DNA of 64,000 nucleotides from Paludibacteraceae bacterium (GTDB lineage Bacteria; Bacteroidota; Bacteroidia; Bacteroidales; Paludibacteraceae). Each line of letters starts with the position of its first letter. Positions within the stretch are counted from its first letter, which is position 1. The notes beneath the pieces were generated by a model. It was not told where the DNA came from and did no database searches. It saw only the letters and a program-made list of their open reading frames with translations. Positions 44,261-54,656 of the stretch are shown here, piece after piece. Where the stretch lies: NCBI GenBank assembly GCA_031292565.1, contig JARLGW010000011.1, forward strand, positions 62,001 through 126,000, written 5' to 3'. The position numbers and the translations under genes are program-made.

Positions 44261-46360
44261 ATGAAAAAACTTAACTTGATTATAATTAATTCTTTATTTA
44301 CGATAATACTTATGGCTCAAACAAATAGCAACCCTTTTTTAAGCGAATATAATACCCCCTTTGGAACCATTCCTTTTGATAAAATAAAAAACGAACATTA
44401 CCTACCTGCCTTTAGGGAAGGTATGCGTTTGCATAAACTTGAGGTTGAGGTTATTGCCGATAATCAGCAAACACCAACATTTGCCAACACAATAGAAGCG
44501 TTGGAGCGTGCCGGAAGAGCCTTAAACAGAGTTCAATCAGCGTTTTATAATCTTACCAGTGCCGAGACAAATGATACGTTGGACTCGATAGCGGAACAGA
44601 TTGCTCCCGAACAAAGCGAACATTCCAACACCATATTTTTAAACGAGAAATTATTTGCTCGTGTAAAAGTAGTTTACGATGAGCGGAAAAAACTCAAACT
44701 AACGCCGGAACAAAACACGTTGCTAGAAAATACCTACGATGCTTTTGTGCGCAGTGGTGCACAGTTAAGCCTTGCCGATAAAGAAAAATATAAAGAATAT
44801 ACCAAGGCACTCGATTTAGCCGAATTGCAATTCGGACAAAATGTGTTGAAGGCCACTAATAACTACGAGCTGCTGGTTACAGATAAAGCCAAACTTACAG
44901 GCATCCCTGCTGATATACTGGAGGCTGCGCAAACAAAGGCAAAATCAAAAAAGAAGGAAGGATGGCTGTTCGATTTAAGCTACCCAAGCTATGTGCCGTT
45001 TATGAAGTATGCCGATAACCGGGATTTACGTCACGAATTGTATCTAGCGTACAACACTAAGGCGTTGGGTGGTGAATTTGACAACCAGGAGCTGATAAAG
45101 AAAATAGTAACGCTACGCTTACAAGTAGCTCAATTGATGGGCTATAAGGATTATGCTGCCTACGCGCTGCATAAACGTATGGCGGAGAACGAAAAGAATG
45201 TGTACAACTTGCTGGACGAGTTGCTCAAAGCCTATAAGCCTAAAGCGATGTCCGAAATAGAAGATGTGCAGGCATTTGCAAAATCAAAAGGTGCTGATTT
45301 CCAGGTAATGCCTTGGGATTGGAACTACTATTCCGAAAAGCTTAAGGATGAAAAGTATAGTGTTAATGACGAGCAATTGAAGCCGTACTTTGAATTGGAG
45401 AACGTGAAAAAAGGTGTGTTCGGTTTAGCTACACGTTTGTATGGACTGCAATTTAAAAAGAACACGGAAATATCCGTTTATCATCCTGAAGTGGAAGCCT
45501 TTGAGGTATATGATGCCACGGGTAAGTTTATGGCAATTCTTTACACCGATTTTCACCCACGTAATGGGAAGCGCAGCGGAGCCTGGATGACCGAGTTTAA
45601 GGGACAATGGAAAGAAAATGGAGTAGACAGCCGTCCGCAAATTTCGTTGGTAATGAATTTTTCCCGCTCCACTTCATCACAACCTGCTTTGTTGACGTTT
45701 GATGAACTCACCACCTTCTTACATGAGTTTGGTCACTCCCTGCACGGCATGTTGTCCGACTGCAATTACGAAAGCCTGTCGGGTACCAACGTGTACCGCG
45801 ATTTCGTGGAAATGCCATCGCAATTGATGGAAAACTGGGCTACTGAGAAAGATTTCCTCGACGGCTTTGCCGTTCATTATAAAACGGGTGAGAAAATACC
45901 AGCCGAACTGATTGCGAAAATTAAGGCTTCGGAAAATTTTAACGTGGGTTATCAATGCTTGCGTCAGTTAAGTTTCGGGTACCTAGATATGGCTTGGCAC
46001 ACGCAAAAGGAACCTTTTACGGGAGATGTACAAGCATTTGAAAAGAAGGCTTGGAGCAAAGCACAAACACTGCCAAGCATACAAGGCACGTGTATGAGTG
46101 TGCAATTCAATCATATTTTCTCCGGCGGATATGATGCCGGATATTATAGCTACAAATGGGCCGAGGTGCTGGATGCCGATGTATTCTCCGTTTTCAAAAA
46201 GAATGGAATTTTTGACGCAAACACAGCCCGGTCGTTCAGAGAAAACATCCTTTCAAAAGGGGGTTCGGAGCACCCTATGATTCTTTATAAGCGATTTAGA
46301 GGGCAGAAGCCCACAATAGACGCCTTGCTTATACGTAACGGTATAAAAGCAAAACATTGA
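44261..46360 (+). CDS. M3-family metallopeptidase (dipeptidyl carboxypeptidase-like)
   Basis: Zinc peptidase of 699 residues, similar in size to Dcp (about 680) and oligopeptidase A. The catalytic motif HEFGHSLHG begins at His488, with the third ligand Glu in YRDFVEMPSQLMENW. The N-terminal helical domain begins NPFLSEYNTPFGTIPFDKI, typical of M3A enzymes, and the C-terminus has GGYDAGYYSYKWAEVLDADVF. A hydrophobic N-terminus (LNLIIINSLFTIILMAQ) could be a signal peptide, so it may act in the periplasm, as Dcp does in some species. It begins 31 bases after dnaX and may be cotranscribed with it. Confidence 0.93.
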   Translation: MKKLNLIIINSLFTIILMAQTNSNPFLSEYNTPFGTIPFDKIKNEHYLPAFREGMRLHKLEVEVIADNQQTPTFANTIEALERAGRALNRVQSAFYNLTSAETNDTLDSIAEQIAPEQSEHSNTIFLNEKLFARVKVVYDERKKLKLTPEQNTLLENTYDAFVRSGAQLSLADKEKYKEYTKALDLAELQFGQNVLKATNNYELLVTDKAKLTGIPADILEAAQTKAKSKKKEGWLFDLSYPSYVPFMKYADNRDLRHELYLAYNTKALGGEFDNQELIKKIVTLRLQVAQLMGYKDYAAYALHKRMAENEKNVYNLLDELLKAYKPKAMSEIEDVQAFAKSKGADFQVMPWDWNYYSEKLKDEKYSVNDEQLKPYFELENVKKGVFGLATRLYGLQFKKNTEISVYHPEVEAFEVYDATGKFMAILYTDFHPRNGKRSGAWMTEFKGQWKENGVDSRPQISLVMNFSRSTSSQPALLTFDELTTFLHEFGHSLHGMLSDCNYESLSGTNVYRDFVEMPSQLMENWATEKDFLDGFAVHYKTGEKIPAELIAKIKASENFNVGYQCLRQLSFGYLDMAWHTQKEPFTGDVQAFEKKAWSKAQTLPSIQGTCMSVQFNHIFSGGYDAGYYSYKWAEVLDADVFSVFKKNGIFDANTARSFRENILSKGGSEHPMILYKRFRGQKPTIDALLIRNGIKAKH

Positions 46361-46432
46361 TTAATAAATCAATATTACCTTTAAATAAACAAAAAATGCC
46401 GCAAACAACGAATGATTAAAAGCAAGAATTGT

Positions 46433-46440
46433 TAGTTTTG
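46433..46440 (+). promoter_or_regulatory. -7 promoter element for ruvA
   Basis: TAGTTTTG on the plus strand, 39 bases upstream of the ruvA ATG. Confidence 0.6.
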
Positions 46441-46478
46441 TTCGTTATATTTTCGTTGGTATATAAAAGTAATTTGAT

Positions 46479-47063
46479 ATGATAGAATATCTCAGGGGGG
46501 AAATTGCGGAACTAAGCCCTACATCAGTAACTATAGAAAGTAGTGCAGGTGTAGGTTATTATATAAACATCTCTCTTCCAACTTATTCTTATTTAGCCGA
46601 CAAGCAAAACGTTAAATTATATGTACATGAAGTTATTCGTGAAGATGCATATATATTATATGGTTTTCTAAACCAGTCGGAGCGGGAGTTTTTTTTGCAC
46701 CTTATTTCAGTGTCGGGAGTTGGTGCAAATACGGCCCGGATGATAATGTCTTCTCTCTCCATACCGGAAATACAAGAAATCATTTTGTCTGGAAATGTAA
46801 ATTCACTCAAAGCTGTAAAAGGAATTGGTCAAAAAACAGCTGAACGGATTATTGTTGAATTAAAAGATAAAATTGGGCGAGTGGGTACTTCTGATTCAAG
46901 TATTTTCATAAAAGAAAATCCAATTAAATCAGAGGCTGTGTCCGCACTTGTAATGCTCGGCTTTAATCAGCAACTTTCACAAAAGACAGTAGATAAAATC
47001 TATAAGGAGAATCCTAACATTACGCTTGAACAGCTTGTTAAGATGGCTCTTAAAATGATTTGA
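46479..47063 (+). CDS. ruvA: Holliday junction DNA helicase subunit RuvA
   Basis: Tetramer that binds four-way DNA junctions and recruits the RuvB motor; 194 residues against 203 in E. coli. The start MIEYLRGEIAELSPTSVTIE is the OB-fold domain; two helix-hairpin-helix motifs follow (SVSGVGANTARMIMSSL and LKAVKGIGQKTAERIIVELKDK), and a C-terminal domain (SALVMLGFNQ) binds RuvB. ruvB is not adjacent; the next gene, sprA, begins 62 bases later in the same direction. This order ruvA-sprA is, as I recall, common in Bacteroidota. Confidence 0.96.
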   Translation: MIEYLRGEIAELSPTSVTIESSAGVGYYINISLPTYSYLADKQNVKLYVHEVIREDAYILYGFLNQSEREFFLHLISVSGVGANTARMIMSSLSIPEIQEIILSGNVNSLKAVKGIGQKTAERIIVELKDKIGRVGTSDSSIFIKENPIKSEAVSALVMLGFNQQLSQKTVDKIYKENPNITLEQLVKMALKMI

Positions 47064-47124
47064 TTTCATTTTTTTTATGAAAATTAGTAAGAATCAAAAA
47101 TCTTTTGATTGAAGATAGATCGCT

Positions 47125-50100
47125 TTGAATAAACTTCAAAAAATATTTGTTCTCTTATCGTTTGTAGTTTTATTTGGAACTGCATACGCCGTGGCTTTTT
47201 TAGATCCGGCTATTAATGATACCCCTTTTTCTCCCCAAAAAAAGGAGGATGTTGCTGCTGACGATGCCGATACTACTAAAGCTTCTTTTTCTGTAAAAAA
47301 CAATAAACTAGACACGTACGAAGACCTAGATAAAAAATATCCGATGGATTTGAAAAATCCGTCGAACGTTTCAGACAATGTTGAATACGATCCTCTTACA
47401 GGGTTGTATTATTTTAGAACCAGGGTTGGCAACATGGATGTGGTTACACCCTTTACCATGAATAAAGAGCAGTATTTGGATTACAGCCAAAGGGAATCCA
47501 TGCGAAATTACTGGAAAGAAAAAATAAGGACAGAAAAGGATAATGATAAGAAAAAAGTAAATTCAATTACCGATATGCAAATTAATATCGGTGGAGCCGA
47601 TAAAATTTTTGGTCCCGGTGGAGTTCAAGTTAAAATGCAAGGTTCGGCTGAACTTTTATTTGGCTTTAAAATAAATAAGATACAGAACCCTACGCTTTCC
47701 GAGCGACTTAGAAATCCTTCACCCATATTTAATTTTAATGAAAAAATTCAGTTGAATGTGAATGGTAAGGTGGGAGACCGGGTGAACTTCGGCCTGAATT
47801 ATAACACGGAATCTTCTTTTGATTTCGACCAATCTAAAATCAAGTTGGCTTATGAAGGAAAAGAAGATGACATCATTAAAAAGATAGAAGCCGGAAATGT
47901 AAGTATGCCTCTTAATACTTCATTGATAAAAGGTAGTACCGCCCTTTTTGGTATAAGAACCGATCTTCAGTTCGGACGGTTAAGCGTGTCGTCAATTATC
48001 AGCCAGCAGGAATCGGAATCAAAAACGGTAAATCTCAAAAATGGAGCTCAAACTACTAATTTCCAGATAGATGCCGATAAGTATGATGAATATAGGCATT
48101 TCTTTTTAGCTCAATATTTTAGAGATAATTTTGAGACAGGGATGAGCAAGTTGCCCAATGTTAGTTCCTCTACCACAATAAATAGAGTACAGGTATGGGT
48201 AACCAATAAAAAAGCCGATTTATCCCAGTCTCGAAATATTATAGGCTTCATGGATTTGGGTGAAACCAGTAAGTTGGACAATACTCATTGGGTTTCAACA
48301 GGCTCTAAATATCCGTACAACAAAGCGAATAGCCTGTATAATGAAATTACTGCTTTGCCCAACATCCGTAGCGTTGATGATGCTTCAACGGTGATGAGTG
48401 ACTCCTACACACCCGATTTGAGTATTGACGATGGTGAAGATTATCAAGTGATGGAAAGTGCCCGTTTGCTAGACTCTTCCGAGTATATCGTAAATAAAAA
48501 ACTGGGTTATATTTCCTTGAAAAGTGAATTGAGTGCCAGCGATGTACTTGCCGTTGCGTATGAATACACGGTAGGAGGCAAGGTGTATCAAGTCGGTGAG
48601 TTTGCGTCCGATGTTGATGCACCAAATTGTTTAGTATTAAAATTGCTAAAAGGAACAGGTTTTTCGCCAAGTGTGAAAAGTTGGGATTTGATGATGAAAA
48701 ACGTGTATTCATTAGGTTCCACTCAAATTCAAGAGGATGGATTTAAGCTGAACGTAGAATATCAAAATGATTCCACGGGAGTGTACACAACCTACATTTC
48801 AGAAGGAAATATAAAAAACAAACCTCTTTTGCGGGTGTTGAAAGCCGACCGTTTGAATAAACAAAATCAGGCGGTGCCTGATGGTGTTTTTGATTACGTG
48901 AGTGGATATACAATTATCCCTTCCACCGGACGTATTATTTTCCCCGTGTTGGAACCATTTGGTTCGGATTTGAAAAAAGCGATTGGTGATGACAATATTG
49001 CATCAAAGTATGTGTACCAAGAGTTGTACAGTTCTACATTGACCGAAGCATTGCAGTTTTCAGAAAAGAACAAGTTTGTGTTAAAAGGTAAATATAAAGG
49101 ATCATCTTCATCCATAATTCATTTGAACGCGATGAATGTGCCGGCAGGTTCGGTTAAAGTTACCGCAGGGGGTGTAGCTTTAACCGAGAACGTGGATTAT
49201 ACCGTGGATTATTCAATGGGTACCGTTACCATTTTGAACCAGTCTATATTGGATTCGGGAACTTCAATCAGTGTTTCGTTGGAAAATCAGTCCCTCATTA
49301 GTTCCGAACGGAAAACGCTGGTAGGAACTCATTTGGAATATAAATTCAATAAAGATTTCAGTGTAGGCGGAACCATAATGCATTATTCCGAAACGCCATT
49401 AACCACAAAGGCTAGTTTCGGCGAAGAACCTGCGAACAACACCATTTGGGGCTTAAACGCCTCGTATAAAACCGAGTCGCAACTGCTTACCGATATTTTG
49501 AATAAATATCCTACCATAAAAGCAAAAGAGCCTTCTACGCTTCTTTTTGCCGGTGAGTTTGCTCAATTGGTACCCGGTCATTCTTCTGCAACCGGCCAAT
49601 ATTCTTACTTAGACGATTTTGAATCAAGTAAAACCGGAATAGATATTCATTATCCATACTCTTGGAAACTGTCAAGTACTCCTAATTCACAACTGTTTCC
49701 CGAAGCCACCCTATCCAATAATGTTGACTATGGAAAAAATAGGGCATTGTTGGCCTGGTATAATGTAGATCCTATTTTTACCACGAATACTACATCCACT
49801 CCTTCATACATTAAGAATGATAAAAACGCGCAGTCAAATCACTACGTGCGTACTGTGGAAGAAACGGAGGTGTTTCCCAACAAGGAAACAACATCTACCG
49901 AAGCTACAACGTTAACCGTGCTAAACCTGTCGTATTACCCCAAGGAAAGAGGCCCTTATAATTTGGATGCTACAAACATCAACTCGGATGGTTCGCTAAA
50001 GAACCCCGAAAGTCGTTGGGGTGGTATTATGAGAAAGATGGACGTTACGGATTTTGAAGCCGCGAATATTGAATATGTAGAATTTTGGATGATGGATCCG

Positions 50101-53100
50101 TTTATCTATAATAAGAATGCTACCGGCGGACAACTGTATCTTAATTTAGGTGATATTTCCGAAGATATTTTAAAAGACGGGAAAAAAGCTTTTGAAAACG
50201 GATTGCCTGCCGATGGCGATACCACCAAAACAAAAAGAACGGTTTGGGGAAGAGTACCTAAAACTCAAACCGTGACCTATGCCTTTGACAATGATGCAAG
50301 TGCGCGCGAATATCAGGATGTAGGGTTGGATGGATTGAGAAACGAGGATGAATATAATTTTTCTACTTATAAGGATTATTTAACCCAATATAAATCCAAG
50401 CTTTCCGCCACGGCATTAGATTCGTTAAAATCCGATCAATTTTCAGCTTTAAATGATCCGGCAGGAGATAATTACCATTATTATCGAGGGTCTGATTATG
50501 ATACGGATACCTTAAATATTCTGAAACGTTACAAGCATTATAACGGGTTGGAAGGAAACTCTCCGGTGTCTTCTGCTGAATCGTATTCCACAGCAGCAAC
50601 AACATATCCCGATGTAGAAGATATTAATCAGGATTACACCCTGAGTCAGACCGAAAGATACTATGAGTATAAGGTGGATTTAAAACCGTCGGCAATGGTG
50701 GTGGGGCAAAATTTTATAACGGATAAGGTTACCTCAACAGTGTCATTACCTAATGGAAAGAAAGAGCCTGTTACCTGGTACCAGTTTAAAGTACCCGTAA
50801 AACAATATACCGGTTTTGTAGGCTCTATCAGCGGCTATAAGTCCATACAATTTATGCGGATGTATTTAACTGGTTTTCAAGATGAAACGCATCTTCGTTT
50901 TGCAACCATGCAGTTAGTGAGGGGCGATTGGATTAATTATACTAAAGCACTATACGATGTAACCAATCCCCCCGCAACAACTGGATCGTTAGATGTATCT
51001 ACCGTAAGCATTGAGGAAAATTCAGCTAAAAAACCCGTGAATTACGTGTTGCCTCCGGGGGTTACCCGGCAGCAAGATCCGAGTCAGACTCAGGTGGTGC
51101 TGGATAATGAACAATCATTAGCATTAAAAGTGAGTAACTTAGCTCCGGCAGATGCAAAAGCTGTATATAAAACTGCCACTTATGATTTAAGACAATATAA
51201 GCGGTTGCAAATGTTTGTACATGCCGAAAAATTTATTGATGATATTACAAACTTAACTAATTCGGAATTAGCTGTTTTTATTAGAGTTGGTTCGGATTTA
51301 TCGGAAAACTATTATGAATATCAAATACCGTTGAAATTAACCCCGGCAGGAACCTATTCTAATAATTCAACTACCGATCAGGAAATTGTATGGCCCGAAG
51401 GCAATATGTTCGATTTTCCGTTATCCCTCTTTACCACGGTGAAAAAAGATAGAAATACCGATAGGAGAAGAGCCGCTTCTAAATCCTCATTAACCACTCT
51501 ATTTTCAGAGTACGATCCCGACAATGCCCAAAATAAGGTAAGCGTTATCGGAACCCCCAACCTGTCTGATGTTCAATATATAATGATAGGAGTAAGAAAT
51601 CAGTCGAGGAGTACTAAGTCGGGAGAAATTTGGCTGGACGAATTACGTTTAAGCGGATTCAACGAAAAATCGGGCTATGCCGCATTGGGTTCAACTACCG
51701 TGAATCTTGCCAATTTAGGCACCGTGAATCTCTCGGGTAGAATGGAGACGGCCGGGTTTGGTAGTGTAGAATCCCGCATTTCGGATAGGCGAATGGATGA
51801 TTACACCGAATTAAATGTATCAACCAATATAGATGTCGGAAAGTTGTTCCCCGAAAAAGCAAAGATAAAAATACCATTATACTATGCTTACACGAGGGAT
51901 GTAACCAAGCCTAAATACGACCCGTTGAATCCTGATTTACTTTTAAGTGATGTGCTTGCCGATGCAACCACTCAGGCCGAAAAAGATTCAATAAACAATT
52001 ATTCAAACACGGTATATACCTCTAAAAGTTTTAATCTTACAAATGTAAAAGTAGATATAAAGAGTAAAAAACCAATGCCTTATGATCCGGCCAACTTCTC
52101 TTTGAGCTATGCTTACACGGAGTCGAATCAGCATGATTATGAAACCTTACGAAACACTACCAAGGATTATAAAGCGTCCATTGCTTACGTTTATACGTTA
52201 TCACCTAAACCTTGGGAACCGTTTAAAAACATAAAGGCATTAAAGAATCCTATATACAAAATTATTACCGATTTCAATCTGTTCTATTTGCCTACAAGCG
52301 TGGCGTATAGCACGGCCTTAACACGTCAATATTCTGAAGTTCAGCTACGGGATAATGATAATTTGGGTATAAACTATTCCGATCCTTACAACTCGCTGCT
52401 GTCATGTAGTAAAGACTTTTTATGGAATCGGAAGTTTGATCTGAAATACGATTTAAGTCGAGGGTTGAAGTTCTCTTACAGTTGCGCTACCAATGCGCAG
52501 ATACAGGAAACAAGATATACCCCGGTAAACAAGGAACTATTCCCTACCGAATACCAGAATTGGAAAGATACCGTGTTGCAAAGTTTAGCTAAAGGAGGTA
52601 TTCCGTTGGATTACCAGCAGAACTTTACGGCAAATTATACGGTGCCAATTAATAAACTACCCATGTTCAACTGGATCACATCAAACGTTTCATACGATGG
52701 AAGATACACCTGGACTAGAGGTACCTTAACCGAGGATGATGAAGACGCCGGACGCACAACTTCCAGTTTAGGGAATAATATTACCAGTTTGGGTGCTTGG
52801 CAATTTAGTGAAAAACTTAATTTAGAGCAGTTGTATAATAAATTCGACTACCTGAAAAGAGTAAATCAACGCTTCTCGTCTCGTAACACGAATAATCAGG
52901 ACAAAAAAAATAAAAAAGATGTCCAGACAGCCAAAAAACCACTTAAATATGAGCAAAAATTAAATTTGGAGAAGGGCAAGAAGATAAAAATAACCCATAA
53001 ATTAAATGCTGAAAAAATTAAAGTACAGGCTTTTGATACTGCGGGCAACAAGTATAACCTTAAATATGCCATTATAGATAGAAATACCATTGAAGTTAAT

Positions 53101-54594
53101 CCGAAGGACAATATAAAACAACTCAAAATTGATGTAGATGTTGTAGATCCTAACGAAGTAAAAGGATTCGATCTCATTTTGCAGCCAACAGCCAGAGTAT
53201 TGATGATGTTCAGAAACATCACCATTAACTACAATCAAACTAATAGCATGTCAATTTCAGGATATAAACCCGCAACCGGGATGTTTGGTCAAAACGCTTC
53301 CGCTCCCGGAATGATGTTTGCATTTGGATACCAGGAACCTAATTTTATTCAGAGAGCCTATGATAAAGATTGGCTGATAAAAGGGGATTCAACTATTGAT
53401 GCAAGTATTCGTAACTTTACGTCCGATTTCACGGCTAAGATGGCCATAGAACCAATAGCCGGGCTGAAAATAGATCTTGGTGTAGCTCGTAGCTATTCAA
53501 AACAGGCAACAATACAATATATGTACGACGGAATGCCAACTACCTATACAGGTAGCTTTAGTATGACAACAATTGCAATAGGAACCTTCTTTGGCCGTAC
53601 AGGTACAGCCTCTAATAATTATTACTCAAAAGCGTATGAAACATTTAAGGCTAACCGTGATATAGCCCAGGCCGCCTTGGAAGCAAAATATGCAAATACC
53701 TATTATCCTGCCTCTGGGTTTATGACCGCTGATGAGTCTTCGGCTTTGATCGGAAAAAGGTTTAATACATCAAATGGCACGTTCTCCAAAAACTCTGCCG
53801 AAGTATTAATACCATCCTTCCTGTCGGCCTATACCGGTTCCTCTTTAACCAACAGCATGGATATAATACCATCCATTATGCACATGTTGCCCAACTGGAA
53901 AATAACCTACGATGGCTTGAATCGTATCGCGTTTGTAAAAGAACACTTTAAAAGTGTAAACTTAACCAATGTATATTCATGTAAATACAGCATAGGTTCA
54001 TTCTCATCTTATGCCAATTGGATAGATGCGGGGGATGGGCTAGGCTTTATTCCTAATGCAACAACCGGCTTGCCAGAGCCTTCGTCAATGTACGATATTT
54101 CAGCCGTTTCCATTACCGAAAACTTCGCGCCGTTATTACGAGTAGATGTAACCCTTAAAAATAGTTTGACATTTAGCTTGGAGTATGCCAAGGGACGTAC
54201 GCTGTCGATGAATATAGCTAGTGCTCAATTAGTTGAGTCGTCAAACGATAAATATTCAGCAGGAGTAGGCTATAGAATATCAAATTTTGATGTAATTTTG
54301 AAACTGAAAAATGATAAAGAATCAAAGGTTAAAAATGATTTGAATTTGCGTTTGGATTTGTCCAAAAAGAATACCAAAGCATTAATACGTAAACTCGACG
54401 ATGATGATGAAACACAGGCTACATCGGGAGAATCCACGTTTGGATTGCAATTCTCGGCAGAATATGTATTCAGTTCAAGAATGAATTTTAAACTGTATTA
54501 CGATAGAACCATAACAAACCCTCTTGTTTCCACATCATATCCTACATCTAGTTCCGATTTTGGCTTTAGTGTAAAATTATTATTGACTAGATAA
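47125..54594 (+). CDS. sprA: SprA (Sov), outer membrane translocon of type IX secretion
   Basis: Giant beta-barrel that is the export pore of the type IX secretion system; 2489 residues, in the SprA/Sov range. The N-terminus (LNKLQKIFVLLSFVVLFGTAYA) is a signal peptide that starts with TTG at 47125; a TAG lies in frame 12 bases upstream, and the next ATG is about 74 codons later and would remove the signal, so TTG is the only sensible start. Following it are repeated SprA-N-type modules (about residues 60-500 and 1000-1500), many aromatic beta-strands, an RGD-free region, a basic lysine-rich insertion (about 1925-1945) and a C-terminal strand ending in FSVKLLLTR. No other T9SS genes are in the window. 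It starts 62 bases after ruvA. Confidence 0.95.
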   Translation: MNKLQKIFVLLSFVVLFGTAYAVAFLDPAINDTPFSPQKKEDVAADDADTTKASFSVKNNKLDTYEDLDKKYPMDLKNPSNVSDNVEYDPLTGLYYFRTRVGNMDVVTPFTMNKEQYLDYSQRESMRNYWKEKIRTEKDNDKKKVNSITDMQINIGGADKIFGPGGVQVKMQGSAELLFGFKINKIQNPTLSERLRNPSPIFNFNEKIQLNVNGKVGDRVNFGLNYNTESSFDFDQSKIKLAYEGKEDDIIKKIEAGNVSMPLNTSLIKGSTALFGIRTDLQFGRLSVSSIISQQESESKTVNLKNGAQTTNFQIDADKYDEYRHFFLAQYFRDNFETGMSKLPNVSSSTTINRVQVWVTNKKADLSQSRNIIGFMDLGETSKLDNTHWVSTGSKYPYNKANSLYNEITALPNIRSVDDASTVMSDSYTPDLSIDDGEDYQVMESARLLDSSEYIVNKKLGYISLKSELSASDVLAVAYEYTVGGKVYQVGEFASDVDAPNCLVLKLLKGTGFSPSVKSWDLMMKNVYSLGSTQIQEDGFKLNVEYQNDSTGVYTTYISEGNIKNKPLLRVLKADRLNKQNQAVPDGVFDYVSGYTIIPSTGRIIFPVLEPFGSDLKKAIGDDNIASKYVYQELYSSTLTEALQFSEKNKFVLKGKYKGSSSSIIHLNAMNVPAGSVKVTAGGVALTENVDYTVDYSMGTVTILNQSILDSGTSISVSLENQSLISSERKTLVGTHLEYKFNKDFSVGGTIMHYSETPLTTKASFGEEPANNTIWGLNASYKTESQLLTDILNKYPTIKAKEPSTLLFAGEFAQLVPGHSSATGQYSYLDDFESSKTGIDIHYPYSWKLSSTPNSQLFPEATLSNNVDYGKNRALLAWYNVDPIFTTNTTSTPSYIKNDKNAQSNHYVRTVEETEVFPNKETTSTEATTLTVLNLSYYPKERGPYNLDATNINSDGSLKNPESRWGGIMRKMDVTDFEAANIEYVEFWMMDPFIYNKNATGGQLYLNLGDISEDILKDGKKAFENGLPADGDTTKTKRTVWGRVPKTQTVTYAFDNDASAREYQDVGLDGLRNEDEYNFSTYKDYLTQYKSKLSATALDSLKSDQFSALNDPAGDNYHYYRGSDYDTDTLNILKRYKHYNGLEGNSPVSSAESYSTAATTYPDVEDINQDYTLSQTERYYEYKVDLKPSAMVVGQNFITDKVTSTVSLPNGKKEPVTWYQFKVPVKQYTGFVGSISGYKSIQFMRMYLTGFQDETHLRFATMQLVRGDWINYTKALYDVTNPPATTGSLDVSTVSIEENSAKKPVNYVLPPGVTRQQDPSQTQVVLDNEQSLALKVSNLAPADAKAVYKTATYDLRQYKRLQMFVHAEKFIDDITNLTNSELAVFIRVGSDLSENYYEYQIPLKLTPAGTYSNNSTTDQEIVWPEGNMFDFPLSLFTTVKKDRNTDRRRAASKSSLTTLFSEYDPDNAQNKVSVIGTPNLSDVQYIMIGVRNQSRSTKSGEIWLDELRLSGFNEKSGYAALGSTTVNLANLGTVNLSGRMETAGFGSVESRISDRRMDDYTELNVSTNIDVGKLFPEKAKIKIPLYYAYTRDVTKPKYDPLNPDLLLSDVLADATTQAEKDSINNYSNTVYTSKSFNLTNVKVDIKSKKPMPYDPANFSLSYAYTESNQHDYETLRNTTKDYKASIAYVYTLSPKPWEPFKNIKALKNPIYKIITDFNLFYLPTSVAYSTALTRQYSEVQLRDNDNLGINYSDPYNSLLSCSKDFLWNRKFDLKYDLSRGLKFSYSCATNAQIQETRYTPVNKELFPTEYQNWKDTVLQSLAKGGIPLDYQQNFTANYTVPINKLPMFNWITSNVSYDGRYTWTRGTLTEDDEDAGRTTSSLGNNITSLGAWQFSEKLNLEQLYNKFDYLKRVNQRFSSRNTNNQDKKNKKDVQTAKKPLKYEQKLNLEKGKKIKITHKLNAEKIKVQAFDTAGNKYNLKYAIIDRNTIEVNPKDNIKQLKIDVDVVDPNEVKGFDLILQPTARVLMMFRNITINYNQTNSMSISGYKPATGMFGQNASAPGMMFAFGYQEPNFIQRAYDKDWLIKGDSTIDASIRNFTSDFTAKMAIEPIAGLKIDLGVARSYSKQATIQYMYDGMPTTYTGSFSMTTIAIGTFFGRTGTASNNYYSKAYETFKANRDIAQAALEAKYANTYYPASGFMTADESSALIGKRFNTSNGTFSKNSAEVLIPSFLSAYTGSSLTNSMDIIPSIMHMLPNWKITYDGLNRIAFVKEHFKSVNLTNVYSCKYSIGSFSSYANWIDAGDGLGFIPNATTGLPEPSSMYDISAVSITENFAPLLRVDVTLKNSLTFSLEYAKGRTLSMNIASAQLVESSNDKYSAGVGYRISNFDVILKLKNDKESKVKNDLNLRLDLSKKNTKALIRKLDDDDETQATSGESTFGLQFSAEYVFSSRMNFKLYYDRTITNPLVSTSYPTSSSDFGFSVKLLLTR

Positions 54595-54656
54595 TTATAA
54601 TTAAAAACAGTACATTTATAAAATTTTTGCGTATATTGTATATTAAAAAAAATGAG

